Assembly (NCBI GenBank): GCA_913046825.1
Contig: CAJWTF010000004.1
Location: 1-64,000 of the forward strand
DNA: 64,000 bases
Source of the DNA: an uncultured Rickettsiales bacterium
GTDB lineage: Bacteria > Pseudomonadota > Alphaproteobacteria > UBA8366
Reading direction: 5' to 3'
How positions within the stretch are numbered: the stretch's first letter is position 1; the number at the start of each line of letters is the position of its first letter. The notes under the pieces were generated by a model. It searched no databases, was not told the origin of the DNA, and was given only the letters and a program-made list of their open reading frames with translations. Positions 36,557 through 45,295 of this stretch are shown piece after piece. The position numbers and the translations under genes are program-made.

Positions 36557-37722
36557 TAAGCCAACCGCAATATCTCCATCACCTCGTCCGGCGTTTTGAT
36601 TGGCCTTGGGTTGCTGAACGTCCAATCGTCGAGCATGCAGTTCTCGGCCAAGCGCGGAAGGTCGTTTTCCTCGATGCCGGTCTCGCGGATGGAACGGGGC
36701 ATATCTAGATTGCGGATGAAACCGTCGAGCACTTCCGAGGCCGGGGTGCCCGCACGGCCCATGGCCGTCGCGATCTCTTTCTGGCGCTCGCCGTTCACCG
36801 CGGCGTTCCATTCCAGCACATAGGGCAACATGATGCAGCTGGTGTGGCCGTGGGGGACGCCGGCGCTGCCGCCGAGGATGTGGCCGATGGCGTGGCTGGC
36901 GCCGAGGCGGGCGCCCGCGATGATGCCGGTCATCGACATCCAAGCCCCCATCAGGCATTTCAGCCTTGCGTCGAGATCGCGGGGATCGGCTTTCACGCGC
37001 GGCAGGCCCTCGCCGAGCAGGCGCAGTGCTTGCAGACAGGCACCGTCATAATAGGCGTTGGCATCGATGGAGAGATAAGTCTCCACCGCGTGATCCACGG
37101 CACGGATGCCGGTCGAGAGGAACAACCATTCCGGTGTCGGCACCGTCACCGCCGGGTCGAGGATGACCGAGATCGGGATGATTCCCGGATGCACAAAACT
37201 TTGCTTGAGCCGCAGCGCGCTGTTGGTGACCCCGGCCCGGGCGTTGAATTCGCCGGCTGAGAGTGTGGTGGGCACGACGATTTGGCGCACATCGGGAGCG
37301 TCGTATTCCGGGAAGTGACGCTTGCCGGTTTCATCGACCACGGTGCGATAGGCTTCCATACCGTCAATATCGCTGATGCCATGTTTCAGGCAGATGGTCA
37401 CCGCTTTGCCGCCATCCGTCGTTGAGCCGCCGCCGAGACTGACGAGCAGGTCGCCCTTGGCCTCGCGCATCGCGTTGGCACAGGCAACCACGGCCTCACG
37501 CGGGGTGTGGGCGGGCATGTGATCGTGGGTCCCGCAATATTTATTACCGAGCGCTTGGCGCAGTTTCTCGACCTCGTCGGTCTCCCGGTTCAAAGTCCCA
37601 CTTACCAGCAGAAACACCCGCTCCGCACCGATACGCTGAGCCTCGGTTTGAACAGCCTCCGCGGCGGATTGCCCGAAGATAACTTTCTCCATCCGCGTGA
37701 ACCCGACTTCTCCCTGCTGCAT
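36553..37722 (-). CDS. Iron-containing alcohol dehydrogenase
   Basis: 389 residues. GGGSTTDGGKA near residue 97 binds NAD(P); metal-binding residues lie in RAVDHAVETYLS, GASHAIGHILGGSAGVPHGHTSCIMLPYV. This is the group III alcohol dehydrogenase/maleylacetate reductase fold. The DHAVE wording and neighbourhood with CMD proteins make a maleylacetate-reductase-like role possible, but a simple alcohol dehydrogenase is equally so. Start at 37722 chosen since the frame before it runs through an intergenic repeat. Confidence 0.88.
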   Translation of the reverse strand: MQQGEVGFTRMEKVIFGQSAAEAVQTEAQRIGAERVFLLVSGTLNRETDEVEKLRQALGNKYCGTHDHMPAHTPREAVVACANAMREAKGDLLVSLGGGSTTDGGKAVTICLKHGISDIDGMEAYRTVVDETGKRHFPEYDAPDVRQIVVPTTLSAGEFNARAGVTNSALRLKQSFVHPGIIPISVILDPAVTVPTPEWLFLSTGIRAVDHAVETYLSIDANAYYDGACLQALRLLGEGLPRVKADPRDLDARLKCLMGAWMSMTGIIAGARLGASHAIGHILGGSAGVPHGHTSCIMLPYVLEWNAAVNGERQKEIATAMGRAGTPASEVLDGFIRNLDMPRSIRETGIEENDLPRLAENCMLDDWTFSNPRPIKTPDEVMEILRLAY

Positions 37723-37799
37723 GGCGATGCCTTTTCGTTTGATGTTAGGAGGAAGGTAGGTGTGGGGATTGCGAATGTCAGGTGCGAATTGTAATTGCG

Positions 37800-37912
37800 A
37801 AGCCCGTTCGTTTCCCGGAAATGCGTTAGCGTTATCCGGGATCCAGTCTTTCCCGGCATGGGCATGTGTGAACTGGGTCCCGGCTCGCTGCGCGTCCGGG
37901 AAACGGGTTAGT
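37800..37912. repeat. GC-rich intergenic repeat with imperfect inverted ends
   Basis: CCCGTTCGTTTCCCGGA near the left end and TCCGGGAAACGGG near the right end are near complements, enclosing CCGGGATCCAGTC and GGGTCCCGGCTCGCTGCGCG. Similar text recurs at 45158-45244 and 57625-57722. No coding potential. Confidence 0.6.
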
Positions 37913-39401
37913 TGCCGAGCTGCTCCCGCAGTACACGCTTCAGCACTTTGCCCGATGGATTGCGCGGTAGCTCTTCCACCACATGCAGTTCCTTCGGGCA
38001 TTTGAAACCGGCGAGATGGGCCCGACAATGGGTGTCGAGCGTTGTCTGATCGATAGTTGCACCCGGTTTTGTTACAACGACGGCGGCGACACGTTCGCCC
38101 CATTGGGCATCGGGCAAGGCGATGATGGCGGCTTCCAGCACCTCCTCCATTTGATAGACGATGCGCTCGACCTCGGAGGACGCAATGTTTTCACCGCCGG
38201 AGATGATCATGTCTTTCTTGCGGTCGGTCAGGAACAGAAATCCATCGGTATCGAGGTGACCGACATCGCCGGTGCGGAACCAATCGTCGGGATGGAAGGC
38301 GGCGGCGGTGCGCTCCGGGTCTCGCCAATATCCTTCGGTAATTTTCGGGCCGCGCAGGCAAATCTCGCCGTCGGTGCCAGAGGGCAAGGAGCGACCGTCA
38401 TCGTCGCGGATATCGACTTCCACATGCAGGATGGCGCGGCCGGTGGAGCCGATCTTCTCGATCTCCATCCCTGCTTCCATCAGGGTATCGCCACCGACAC
38501 TCTCAGTCAGGCCGTAGGCATCAATATAGCGTGACTGATTGAATAATCCGGTAAATTCTCGAATGCGGGTTTCGGGTGTGCGCTCGCCGCCGCCTATGCA
38601 CCATTTCAGGCTGGAGACATCGTAGTTGTCGCGCGCTGGGTGGTTCAGGATCATGTTGGTCATGACCGGCGCAAACCAGACCCCGGTGATGCCCTCGTCC
38701 TGAATTGCCGCAAGGGCGGCTTCCGGCTCAAAATCGCGGTGGATGACCAGTGTGCCGCCCATCCACAAGACACCGATGCCCGGCAGATCGATACCGCCCA
38801 CATGATACATCGGACCCACCACCAGCAGCTTATCCTGTGCCGATTGCTGCAAGGCCACGGATTGATCCATCGCTTTCCAATAGAAATTATCGTAGCGATG
38901 GATGACGCCTTTCGGGCGGTCTGTCGTGCCGGAGGTATAAATCAGACGGTAGAGATCGCTGCCGGTGCGGCGCACCATGTCCGGGCGATCTCCGCCGATC
39001 GCCAACGCGCGAATGTCCGTCTGTGCGGCGGCGTTGATCGTGCGCACATTGGGCAGGCCCTCGCTTAGCTCGGCCAACTCCTCGTCCGCCAGCAGTAGTT
39101 TTACCCCCGCATGGTCGTGGATATAGGCGACTTCGGGTGCGGCAAGGCGGTAGTTGATCGGCAGCAGTACGGCACCGATGTGGCTCGCCCCCAGCATCAG
39201 GTCGAGGAAGCCGGCGCTGTTCTTCATCACTAAGGCGACAATGTCCTCCGCCTCGACGCCTTGCGCGCGTAGCCATCCCGCCGCCGCAATGCCTCGGTCC
39301 AGCAGCTCAGCATAGGTAATGTGCCGACCATCATAGACGACCGCGACAGCGTCTGGGCGCTGAGTCGAATGAAATCGAATAAAGGCGGTCAGGTTATGCA
39401 T
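37908..39401 (-). CDS. Acyl-CoA ligase (AMP-binding), long/medium-chain or benzoate-type
   Basis: 497 residues. Motif YTSGTTDRPKGVIHRYDNFY at 155-174, then IDAYGLTESVGGDTLMEAG, then FRTGDVGHLDTDGFLFLTDRKKDMIISGGENIASSEVE and C-terminal LPRNPSGKVLKRVLR with the catalytic lysine. ATP-dependent CoA thioester formation on an unknown acid. It faces away from the Ldh-type dehydrogenase on the plus strand. The repeat immediately beyond its stop separates it from the alcohol dehydrogenase gene on the same strand. Confidence 0.9.
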   Translation of the reverse strand: MHNLTAFIRFHSTQRPDAVAVVYDGRHITYAELLDRGIAAAGWLRAQGVEAEDIVALVMKNSAGFLDLMLGASHIGAVLLPINYRLAAPEVAYIHDHAGVKLLLADEELAELSEGLPNVRTINAAAQTDIRALAIGGDRPDMVRRTGSDLYRLIYTSGTTDRPKGVIHRYDNFYWKAMDQSVALQQSAQDKLLVVGPMYHVGGIDLPGIGVLWMGGTLVIHRDFEPEAALAAIQDEGITGVWFAPVMTNMILNHPARDNYDVSSLKWCIGGGERTPETRIREFTGLFNQSRYIDAYGLTESVGGDTLMEAGMEIEKIGSTGRAILHVEVDIRDDDGRSLPSGTDGEICLRGPKITEGYWRDPERTAAAFHPDDWFRTGDVGHLDTDGFLFLTDRKKDMIISGGENIASSEVERIVYQMEEVLEAAIIALPDAQWGERVAAVVVTKPGATIDQTTLDTHCRAHLAGFKCPKELHVVEELPRNPSGKVLKRVLREQLGN

Positions 39402-39521
39402 GCTTGAGCCTCGAAGCCGGCGGCAAATCCGCTATATCAGAATTGGGCCGCGCCTCTGCGCCGTCCAGTTATCTAAACCTATTCGAGGGAGGCCGTTATT
39501 CTTACCGTATCCGCTGAGACA

Positions 39522-40574
39522 TTGAGCAAGCAGATCACCGAAATCTACCGTGCTTGGGGCATGAGTGACGAGGTGATCGAGGTGACGGTCCGTAACATGA
39601 TTGAGGCCGATTTGCGCGGCATCGATTCGCATGGTGCCGGGATGCTGCCGACTTATAATTTGCGCCGCAAGCAAGGCATCGTTCATCCCAAGGGCGAGCT
39701 GACCGTGGTGCGCGATTTTGCGGCAACCGCGCTCCTAGATGCGGGGAACGCGCTTGGCCATTACTCGACCACCAAGGCGATGGAGATGGCCTGCGACAAG
39801 GCCAAGCAATTCGGCGTTGGCGTGGTGACCGTGCGGCGATCCAATCATTACGGCGCTGCTGGGGTCTACTCCACCATGGCGGCGGATCGGGGCATGATTG
39901 GGATGTGCATGACCGGCTCCAGCCAACCGGCGGTGTTGCCGACCTTCGCTAAGGAGCCGCGCTTTAGCACTAACCCCATCGCGGTCGCGGCCCCTGGAAT
40001 CAAGAACGAGCATTTCTCGCTCGACATGGCGACCAGCACGGTAGCCGTCGGAAAGCTCAATATCGCGCGGCGTGCGGGCAAAGAAATCCCGCTAGGTTGG
40101 GCGTCAGACCAAGACGGTAATCCCACGACCGACCCGGTTGCGGCCCTCAACGCGGTGCCGAAGAAACTCTCGCCGGTCGGCGGTTCGCGTGAGCTCGGCT
40201 CACACAAGGGTTACGGCCTCGGTCTTGTCGTCGAAGTGCTGTGCAGCGTGCTCTCCGGCTCTTACACCGGCGCCACGGATGTGATGACGCGGGAAAAGGG
40301 TGAGACCATGAATATCGGGCATTTCTGTCTTGCCATCGATCCGGATGCGTTCCGCGAGGAGGGCGCGTTCGAAGCGCAAATGGATGCGCTGATGGACTGG
40401 ATGCGGGAGACACCGCCTATCGATCCGGCGCAACCAGTGTTGGTACCGGGCGATCCCGAACACGAGGCCCGCAAGATTCGGGTGGCGGACGGCATTCCGA
40501 TGACTGATACCTTGGTGAAGGAAGTGCGTGAAGTGGCCGAAGAATCCGGCGCGCCCTTATTGATCGGAAACTGA
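39522..40574 (+). CDS. Ldh-family (malate/L-lactate/ureidoglycolate type) NAD(P)-dependent dehydrogenase
   Basis: 350 residues from TTG 39522. Landmarks: DLRGIDSHGAGMLPTYNLRR, then RRSNHYGAAGVYSTMAADRG, TNPIAVAAPG, LGSHKGYGLGLVVEVLCSVLSG. This fold is distinct from classical LDH and reduces 2-oxoacids. The expected N-terminus (LTVSAETLSKQITEIYRAWG) extends eight codons upstream to an ATT at 39498 with an excellent GAGGGAGG site five bases before it, while the TTG has none; an ATT start is therefore likely. The next gene, a thioesterase, starts 11 bases after the stop. Confidence 0.87.
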   Translation: MSKQITEIYRAWGMSDEVIEVTVRNMIEADLRGIDSHGAGMLPTYNLRRKQGIVHPKGELTVVRDFAATALLDAGNALGHYSTTKAMEMACDKAKQFGVGVVTVRRSNHYGAAGVYSTMAADRGMIGMCMTGSSQPAVLPTFAKEPRFSTNPIAVAAPGIKNEHFSLDMATSTVAVGKLNIARRAGKEIPLGWASDQDGNPTTDPVAALNAVPKKLSPVGGSRELGSHKGYGLGLVVEVLCSVLSGSYTGATDVMTREKGETMNIGHFCLAIDPDAFREEGAFEAQMDALMDWMRETPPIDPAQPVLVPGDPEHEARKIRVADGIPMTDTLVKEVREVAEESGAPLLIGN

Positions 40575-40585
40575 CGGAGTATTCC

Positions 40586-40969
40586 ATGACCGAGAACAGC
40601 CCGCTCGCCGATCTGCTTGGGATCGAGACTGTCGAGGACAGCGCCGAGCGGGTGGTGGCGCGACTTACGATCCGGGAGGACCACAAAACCCCGACCGGCG
40701 TCGTCCACAGCGGGGCGATCCTTAGTCTCGCGGACAATTGTGCGACCTTCATGGCGAATCGGGCGAATAACGACGGACCGAATCCGGATGCCTTCATGGT
40801 GCTGATTGACTTGCACTCGACCATGCTCGGCAATCAATCGGAAGGCGTGCTGACGGCGGAATCACGGGTCGTGCGTTGCGGGCGGCGGGTCACCGTGATC
40901 CGTACCGTCGTGACCGGCGGTAATGAGAAAACCCTCGCTGACGTCACAACCACTCATATTCCTGCTTGA
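40586..40969 (+). CDS. PaaI-type hotdog thioesterase
   Basis: 127 residues. The signature TGVVHSGAILSLADNCATFMAN near residue 36 is the hotdog helix and active-site loop of PaaI/YbgC-type enzymes; the Asp/Asn there act in catalysis. It hydrolyses acyl- or aryl-CoA esters. GGAG precedes the ATG by seven bases. Likely co-transcribed with the Ldh-type dehydrogenase. Substrate unknown. Confidence 0.87.
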   Translation: MTENSPLADLLGIETVEDSAERVVARLTIREDHKTPTGVVHSGAILSLADNCATFMANRANNDGPNPDAFMVLIDLHSTMLGNQSEGVLTAESRVVRCGRRVTVIRTVVTGGNEKTLADVTTTHIPA

Positions 40970-41026
40970 GATTGGCGATGTTAGAGAATTCCGCTATTGA
41001 TAGGGCAGGGAATATGTGGGGCTTTT

Positions 41027-41779
41027 ATGATTAAGCTGTCAGGTGTCACCAAAAGCTTCGGTGCGCTCGACGTCCTGACGGGCGTCGACCTGGAACTGTC
41101 GCGTGGTGATTCGATGGTGTTGATCGGCAGCTCCGGCAGCGGGAAGTCGCTGTTGCTGAAGACGATGATCGGGCTGCTGCGCCCCGACAACGGGACCGTT
41201 GAGATCGAAGGCAAGGACGTACGACGGATGCGGGGCGCGGAGCGCCGCGCCTTCGACGACCGGTTTGGGATGTTGTTCCAATATGGCGGTCTCTTCGACG
41301 GCATGACGGTTTGGCAGAATATCGCCTTCAAGCAGTTGCAGTCGGGTGCGATTTCGGAAGCGCAGGCGCGTGAGTTGGCGGCGGATAAGCTCGCCATCGT
41401 GAACCTGGGGCCGGAAGTGGGCGACCTCTATCCAGCGGAGCTGTCGGGTGGCATGCAGAAGCGTGTCGGCTTGGCGCGGGCCATCGCGACCAATCCGGAA
41501 GTGCTGTTTCTGGACGAGCCGACGGCGGGTCTCGACCCGATTATGTGCAACATCATCTACGACATGATTCTGAAAAGTGTACATGAATTGGGGGCAACGT
41601 CCTTTGTCATCACCAGCGATATGACCGGGGCGCAACGGATATCGAACAAGATGGCGATGTTGCACGAAGGCCAGATCGCCTGGCAGGGCGCCACGTCGGA
41701 ACTGCAGGATGCCGAGAATCCGGAAGTAAAACGCTTTCTGGAAGCGAAATCCGGCCGCAGTGGCGATCTCGCGGCGTAA
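41027..41779 (+). CDS. ABC transporter ATP-binding protein, MlaF-like
   Basis: 250 residues. Walker A GSSGSGKSLLLK, Q-loop FQYGGLFDGMTVWQNIAF (the GLFDxxTVxxN wording is typical of MlaF/Ttg2A lipid-transport ATPases), signature LSGGMQKRVGLARAI, Walker B VLFLDEPTAGLDP. ATG 41027 is chosen over the upstream TTG. Usually followed by mlaE, mlaD and others for phospholipid trafficking; here no permease, MCE protein or periplasmic partner lies next to it, so it is an orphan ATPase. Confidence 0.88.
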   Translation: MIKLSGVTKSFGALDVLTGVDLELSRGDSMVLIGSSGSGKSLLLKTMIGLLRPDNGTVEIEGKDVRRMRGAERRAFDDRFGMLFQYGGLFDGMTVWQNIAFKQLQSGAISEAQARELAADKLAIVNLGPEVGDLYPAELSGGMQKRVGLARAIATNPEVLFLDEPTAGLDPIMCNIIYDMILKSVHELGATSFVITSDMTGAQRISNKMAMLHEGQIAWQGATSELQDAENPEVKRFLEAKSGRSGDLAA

Positions 41780-41948
41780 CCAAATTTGTTTCCTGGGCGC
41801 TTTAGCGATCCGGGGTCCTGCGGGAACGGTCGTGCTCTAAGAGAGTGTGCGGGAGTTCATATCCGCCTGCGAGAAACGCACTAACTATTTTTATGTAAGA
41901 TGCTCAAAGCAGTGGAGTCTCTTCCTTAGCCGAGAGGTAGATACGAGG

Positions 41949-43196
41949 ATGAGTGGCGACAAAATAACCGTGCTCGGTGCAGGGGCGATCGGCGTAAGCA
42001 TCGCTCTTTACCTTCAGCGGGACGGCCATGACGTACGCCTGATAGATCGGGACCAACCTGGCAGTGGATGCTCGTTCGGCAACGCCGGTCTGATTCAATG
42101 TGCGAGCGTCGTCCCGGTTGCCGTCCCCGGTATTGCCAGGAAAGTGCCCCGGATGTTGCTCGATCGGAGCCAACCATTGTTCATCCAATGGCGGTATCTC
42201 GGGTCTTTGGCGCCTTACTTGCTGAGATTTCTCGTTGAGGCTCGGGCGGATCGGTTTGCGAAGAATATCCGCGCTCTGGCGAGCCTCGTGCCCGGATCTT
42301 ATGAGGCCTACAAGCCGCTGATCGATGCGGCCAATATTCAGCCACTGGTTAAACCCAGTGGAGAGTTGCACGTCTTCGAAAGCGATGCGGCTTTCAAAGA
42401 TGCGCAAAAGAATTTCGACATACGTCGTGCCAATGGCGTGGATGTGGAGGTCCTTGATGCCGATGGGGTCCGGCAACTCGAGCCCGGATTGGTGCGATCG
42501 ATTAAGCACGGTGTCTTCCTGCCGGGTTGTTATCAAACTACGAACCCTTTCCGGTTTGTGGACGCACTGGCTCAGCATTTCGTCGCGAATGGCGGAAGCT
42601 TCGTGAAGGCCAGTGTTGAAGACCTCTCGATGGAAGCGGACGGTTCCGCGAAAATCACGACGGACAATGGTATCCTCTCGGCGGAAAAGGTTGTGCTGGC
42701 ATTTGGTGCATTCTCGAAACCCTTTGCGGAGAAATTCGGCCTTCGCGTCAATTTGGATTCCGAGCGCGGTTATCACGTGAATTTACCCAACCCGGGTGTC
42801 ACCCTAAATCGCGCCGTGATTTCCGGCGACCATCGGCTCGCTTTGGCTCCGATCGATGACGGTGTCCGGGTGGTTGGTACGGCTGAACTCGCCAAAGTCG
42901 GCGCTCCGCCGAATTATCCGAGGGCAGAGCGGCTCGTCCCATTGGCGAAGCATCTGTTGCCCGGGCTGGCCGATACCGGGCAAACGAAATGGATGGGGCA
43001 TAGACCTTCTACGCCTGACAGTCTTCCCGTGATCGGCCGATCGGCAACCCATCCGAATGTATACTTCGCTTTCGGGCACAACCATTCTGGCCTGACGCTT
43101 GGTGGCATGACGGGCAAGCTCGTAGCGGATATCGTGGCGGGGAGACCTCCAACGTTCGACTTGTCACCCTTCGACCCTGAGCGGTTTCAACGCTAA
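41949..43196 (+). CDS. FAD-dependent D-amino-acid dehydrogenase-like oxidoreductase (DadA/DAO family)
   Basis: 415 residues. FAD motif VLGAGAIGVSIALYL at 8-22, then GSGCSFGNAGLIQ, and a C-terminal GHNHSGLTLGGMTGKLVADIVAG that closes the FAD site. Oxidatively deaminates an amino or imino acid to a 2-oxoacid, usually passing electrons to the respiratory chain. It is the first gene of a group with a SelA-fold PLP enzyme 26 bases downstream and an intact RidA. The imine product of such an oxidase is exactly what RidA hydrolyses. Confidence 0.87.
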   Translation: MSGDKITVLGAGAIGVSIALYLQRDGHDVRLIDRDQPGSGCSFGNAGLIQCASVVPVAVPGIARKVPRMLLDRSQPLFIQWRYLGSLAPYLLRFLVEARADRFAKNIRALASLVPGSYEAYKPLIDAANIQPLVKPSGELHVFESDAAFKDAQKNFDIRRANGVDVEVLDADGVRQLEPGLVRSIKHGVFLPGCYQTTNPFRFVDALAQHFVANGGSFVKASVEDLSMEADGSAKITTDNGILSAEKVVLAFGAFSKPFAEKFGLRVNLDSERGYHVNLPNPGVTLNRAVISGDHRLALAPIDDGVRVVGTAELAKVGAPPNYPRAERLVPLAKHLLPGLADTGQTKWMGHRPSTPDSLPVIGRSATHPNVYFAFGHNHSGLTLGGMTGKLVADIVAGRPPTFDLSPFDPERFQR

Positions 43197-43222
43197 CGAT
43201 CCGATAAAGGCAGGCAAGAGCC

Positions 43223-44722
43223 ATGACGAACACGAACCAAAACTCGAAACATGAACACTCGTCCGTCTATCGGCGTCTCGGTGTGGAGCCAATCGTCAAT
43301 TGCGGCTCGTCGCGTTCCGTCTACGGCAATAGCACGATGAGCGATCCAGTGCGGGACGCAATGGAGAGTGCGTCGCATCACCATGTGATTTTGGAGGAGC
43401 TGGCTGAAGCCGTCGGCCAACGCCTTGCCGAGCTGACAGGGGCAGAATGGGGCGTTGTGACTGCCGGATCCGCCACCGGGCTTTCGTTGGGGGCGGCGGC
43501 CTGCGTCGCGGCAAACGATCCTCTCCGCATGTTGCGCCTCCCGGGCCTGTTCAACGGTGAGCAGCGGGTCGTTCTGACACGTAAGGGTGAGCGATTTGCG
43601 TATGATCAGGGTGTGCGCCTCGTGGGTGCGGAGATCGTTGAGGTCGAAGACGTCGTCGGACTGAAAGCCGCGATTAATGCACATAATGTCGTGGCCATCC
43701 TATTGCTGGCGGAGCGCGATGCGGATGCGACGGTGAAGTTCGACCAGATCCAGCCGGAGGCCAGCGCCGCTAACGTTCCGATCATCGTGGATGCGGCGTC
43801 TGAGCCGCTGACCTTTCCCGAATACTGGACATCGCACGGCGCCGATCTGGTCGTATACAGTGTCAGTAAGTTGATGCGCGGACCCGCGGCATCGGGATTG
43901 TTGCTTGGCCGCAAGCCGCTGGTTCAGGCGGCATGGTACAACGGCCCGCCGCATCACAGCTTCGGCCGTGTCATGAAGATCGGCAAGGAACAGATCGTGG
44001 GAGCCATAGCCGCCGTTGAGCGCTGGTTCGCACACGATCACGCGGCCGAGCAGCAGCGTTGGCGGGAAAGGCTGGATACGGTGAGGGACCGACTACAGCC
44101 GATCAATGCGCTAAAGCTTGAGATGTACGAGCTGGCGGGCGGTATTCCCCGCCTGCAGGTCGATTGGTCCGAGTGCCAGCCGGACCTGACCTATGTCGAG
44201 CTGCGAGCAGAACTTCTATCGAGAAGTCCCCGCATCTTGATCGACGACTTCGGCGGCACCGACAAATCCAGCATGATTAACCCTTTCGCGCTCAGCGATG
44301 AGCATTCGGTACTCGTTGCCGATGCGTTGTTCGAAGCGTTGACGAAATCGCGGCCGGAGTTGTCTGATAATCGCTCTATTGAAGGCGACGTCTCGGGAGA
44401 GTGGGTTATCACGATCGATTTCGCGAACGGACCTGAACGCCATGTCCTGGCTCTAAACAGGGGCGGCGATGAGCTGACTGGCGTGCACAAGACGCCATAC
44501 GGCGAGGGGGAGGCGACCGGCTCTATGACGGCCACCGGTTTCGATCTGCAGGTGCTCCACATGGTCGAGGGGTGTTTCGTCGGTTTCAGGTTCGTCGCCG
44601 ACGATTGTACGCCGGATGCGCTCTCGGGCTTTGTCGAACTCGGCGCCGCCTCGAGCCATGCGAGAGGTCCCACCACGCTTGGCCAATTCGGCCGATTGCC
44701 GTTCAGTGGAAAGCCCGCGTAG
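43223..44722 (+). CDS. SelA-fold PLP-dependent enzyme (COG1921-like) with extra C-terminal domain
   Basis: 499 residues. The N-terminal YRRLGVEPIVNCGSSRSVYG and VILEELAEAVGQRLAELTGAEWGVVTAGSATGLSLG regions, the IIVDAASE motif (Asp190 for the PLP ring) and VYSVSKLMRGPAASGLLLGRK with Lys216 forming the Schiff base match the family of DgaE-type ammonia lyases and aldolase-like SelA relatives. The true SelA N-terminal tRNA-binding domain is absent. About 110 extra residues at the C-terminus (WVITIDFANGPERHVLALNR to GCFVGFRFVADD) look like a small beta-barrel and are unusual. Probably acts in amino-acid catabolism with DadA and RidA. Confidence 0.78.
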   Translation: MTNTNQNSKHEHSSVYRRLGVEPIVNCGSSRSVYGNSTMSDPVRDAMESASHHHVILEELAEAVGQRLAELTGAEWGVVTAGSATGLSLGAAACVAANDPLRMLRLPGLFNGEQRVVLTRKGERFAYDQGVRLVGAEIVEVEDVVGLKAAINAHNVVAILLLAERDADATVKFDQIQPEASAANVPIIVDAASEPLTFPEYWTSHGADLVVYSVSKLMRGPAASGLLLGRKPLVQAAWYNGPPHHSFGRVMKIGKEQIVGAIAAVERWFAHDHAAEQQRWRERLDTVRDRLQPINALKLEMYELAGGIPRLQVDWSECQPDLTYVELRAELLSRSPRILIDDFGGTDKSSMINPFALSDEHSVLVADALFEALTKSRPELSDNRSIEGDVSGEWVITIDFANGPERHVLALNRGGDELTGVHKTPYGEGEATGSMTATGFDLQVLHMVEGCFVGFRFVADDCTPDALSGFVELGAASSHARGPTTLGQFGRLPFSGKPA

Positions 44723-44772
44723 CGCGGTCGCCATTTTAATTACTGTTTCGAATAAAAAAGGGAGAACGACAC

Positions 44773-45132
44773 ATGGACCCCCAATACATCAATCCCAAGA
44801 ACCTGAAGCACCGATCTGACGTAACCGTTTGGAATGGCGTTGCTTACGTCGCGGGGATTGTGCCCTCGGACAACACACTTTCCATCGCCGAGCAGACCAG
44901 CCAAGCGTTAGCCGTGATAGATGGGCATCTGGCGGCGGTGGGGACTGACAAGTCGAGGCTTCTCACAGCCTTAATTCACATGACGGATGTCGAACGAGAC
45001 GTCGCGGCCTTCAACGACGCCTGGACCGCTTGGCTCACGCCGGGACGGCTTCCCATACGGACCTGTATCGGGGCACCTCTGCAGCAGGGAGCGTTCTTCG
45101 AGATCACAGTGACCGCAGCAATGCCGACTTGA
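44773..45132 (+). CDS. RidA/YjgF family imine deaminase
   Basis: 119 residues, full-length and intact: KHRSDVTVWNGVAYVAGIVP start, DGHLAAVGTDKSRLLTALIHMTDVERDVAAFND in the middle, and the catalytic-region arginine in LPIRTCIGAP. Hydrolyses 2-aminoacrylate and similar enamines released by PLP enzymes and amino-acid oxidases. AGGGAG lies upstream of the ATG. It follows the SelA-fold gene by 50 bases, so the cluster is probably one operon. Confidence 0.88.
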   Translation: MDPQYINPKNLKHRSDVTVWNGVAYVAGIVPSDNTLSIAEQTSQALAVIDGHLAAVGTDKSRLLTALIHMTDVERDVAAFNDAWTAWLTPGRLPIRTCIGAPLQQGAFFEITVTAAMPT

Positions 45133-45157
45133 TTCGAGAAGGAAATCCCTGACATCG

Positions 45158-45244
45158 TTTCCCGGACGGGAAGCGATTCAGGACCTAGCGGGCATAACGT
45201 ACCGAGGGCGCTGGACCCCGGCTACGCGGCCGGGGAACTGGGAG
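45158..45244. repeat. GC-rich intergenic repeat
   Basis: Contains TTTCCCGGACGGGAAGCG and GGACCCCGGCTACGCGGCCGGGG, a stem-forming composition like that at 37800-37912 and 57625-57722. It sits between the RidA stop and the convergent nitroreductase end. No gene visible. Confidence 0.5.
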
Positions 45245-45295
45245 GTGAAATCGTTATCCGTTATCTAGCTGACTGGGCGATTAGACAGCAATTCT

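Noticed and set aside
43223..44722. SelA-like PLP protein as proof of selenocysteine machinery
   Set aside because: It lacks the SelA N-terminal tRNA-binding domain and sits with DadA and RidA; its branch is metabolic. It cannot support the selenoprotein call.
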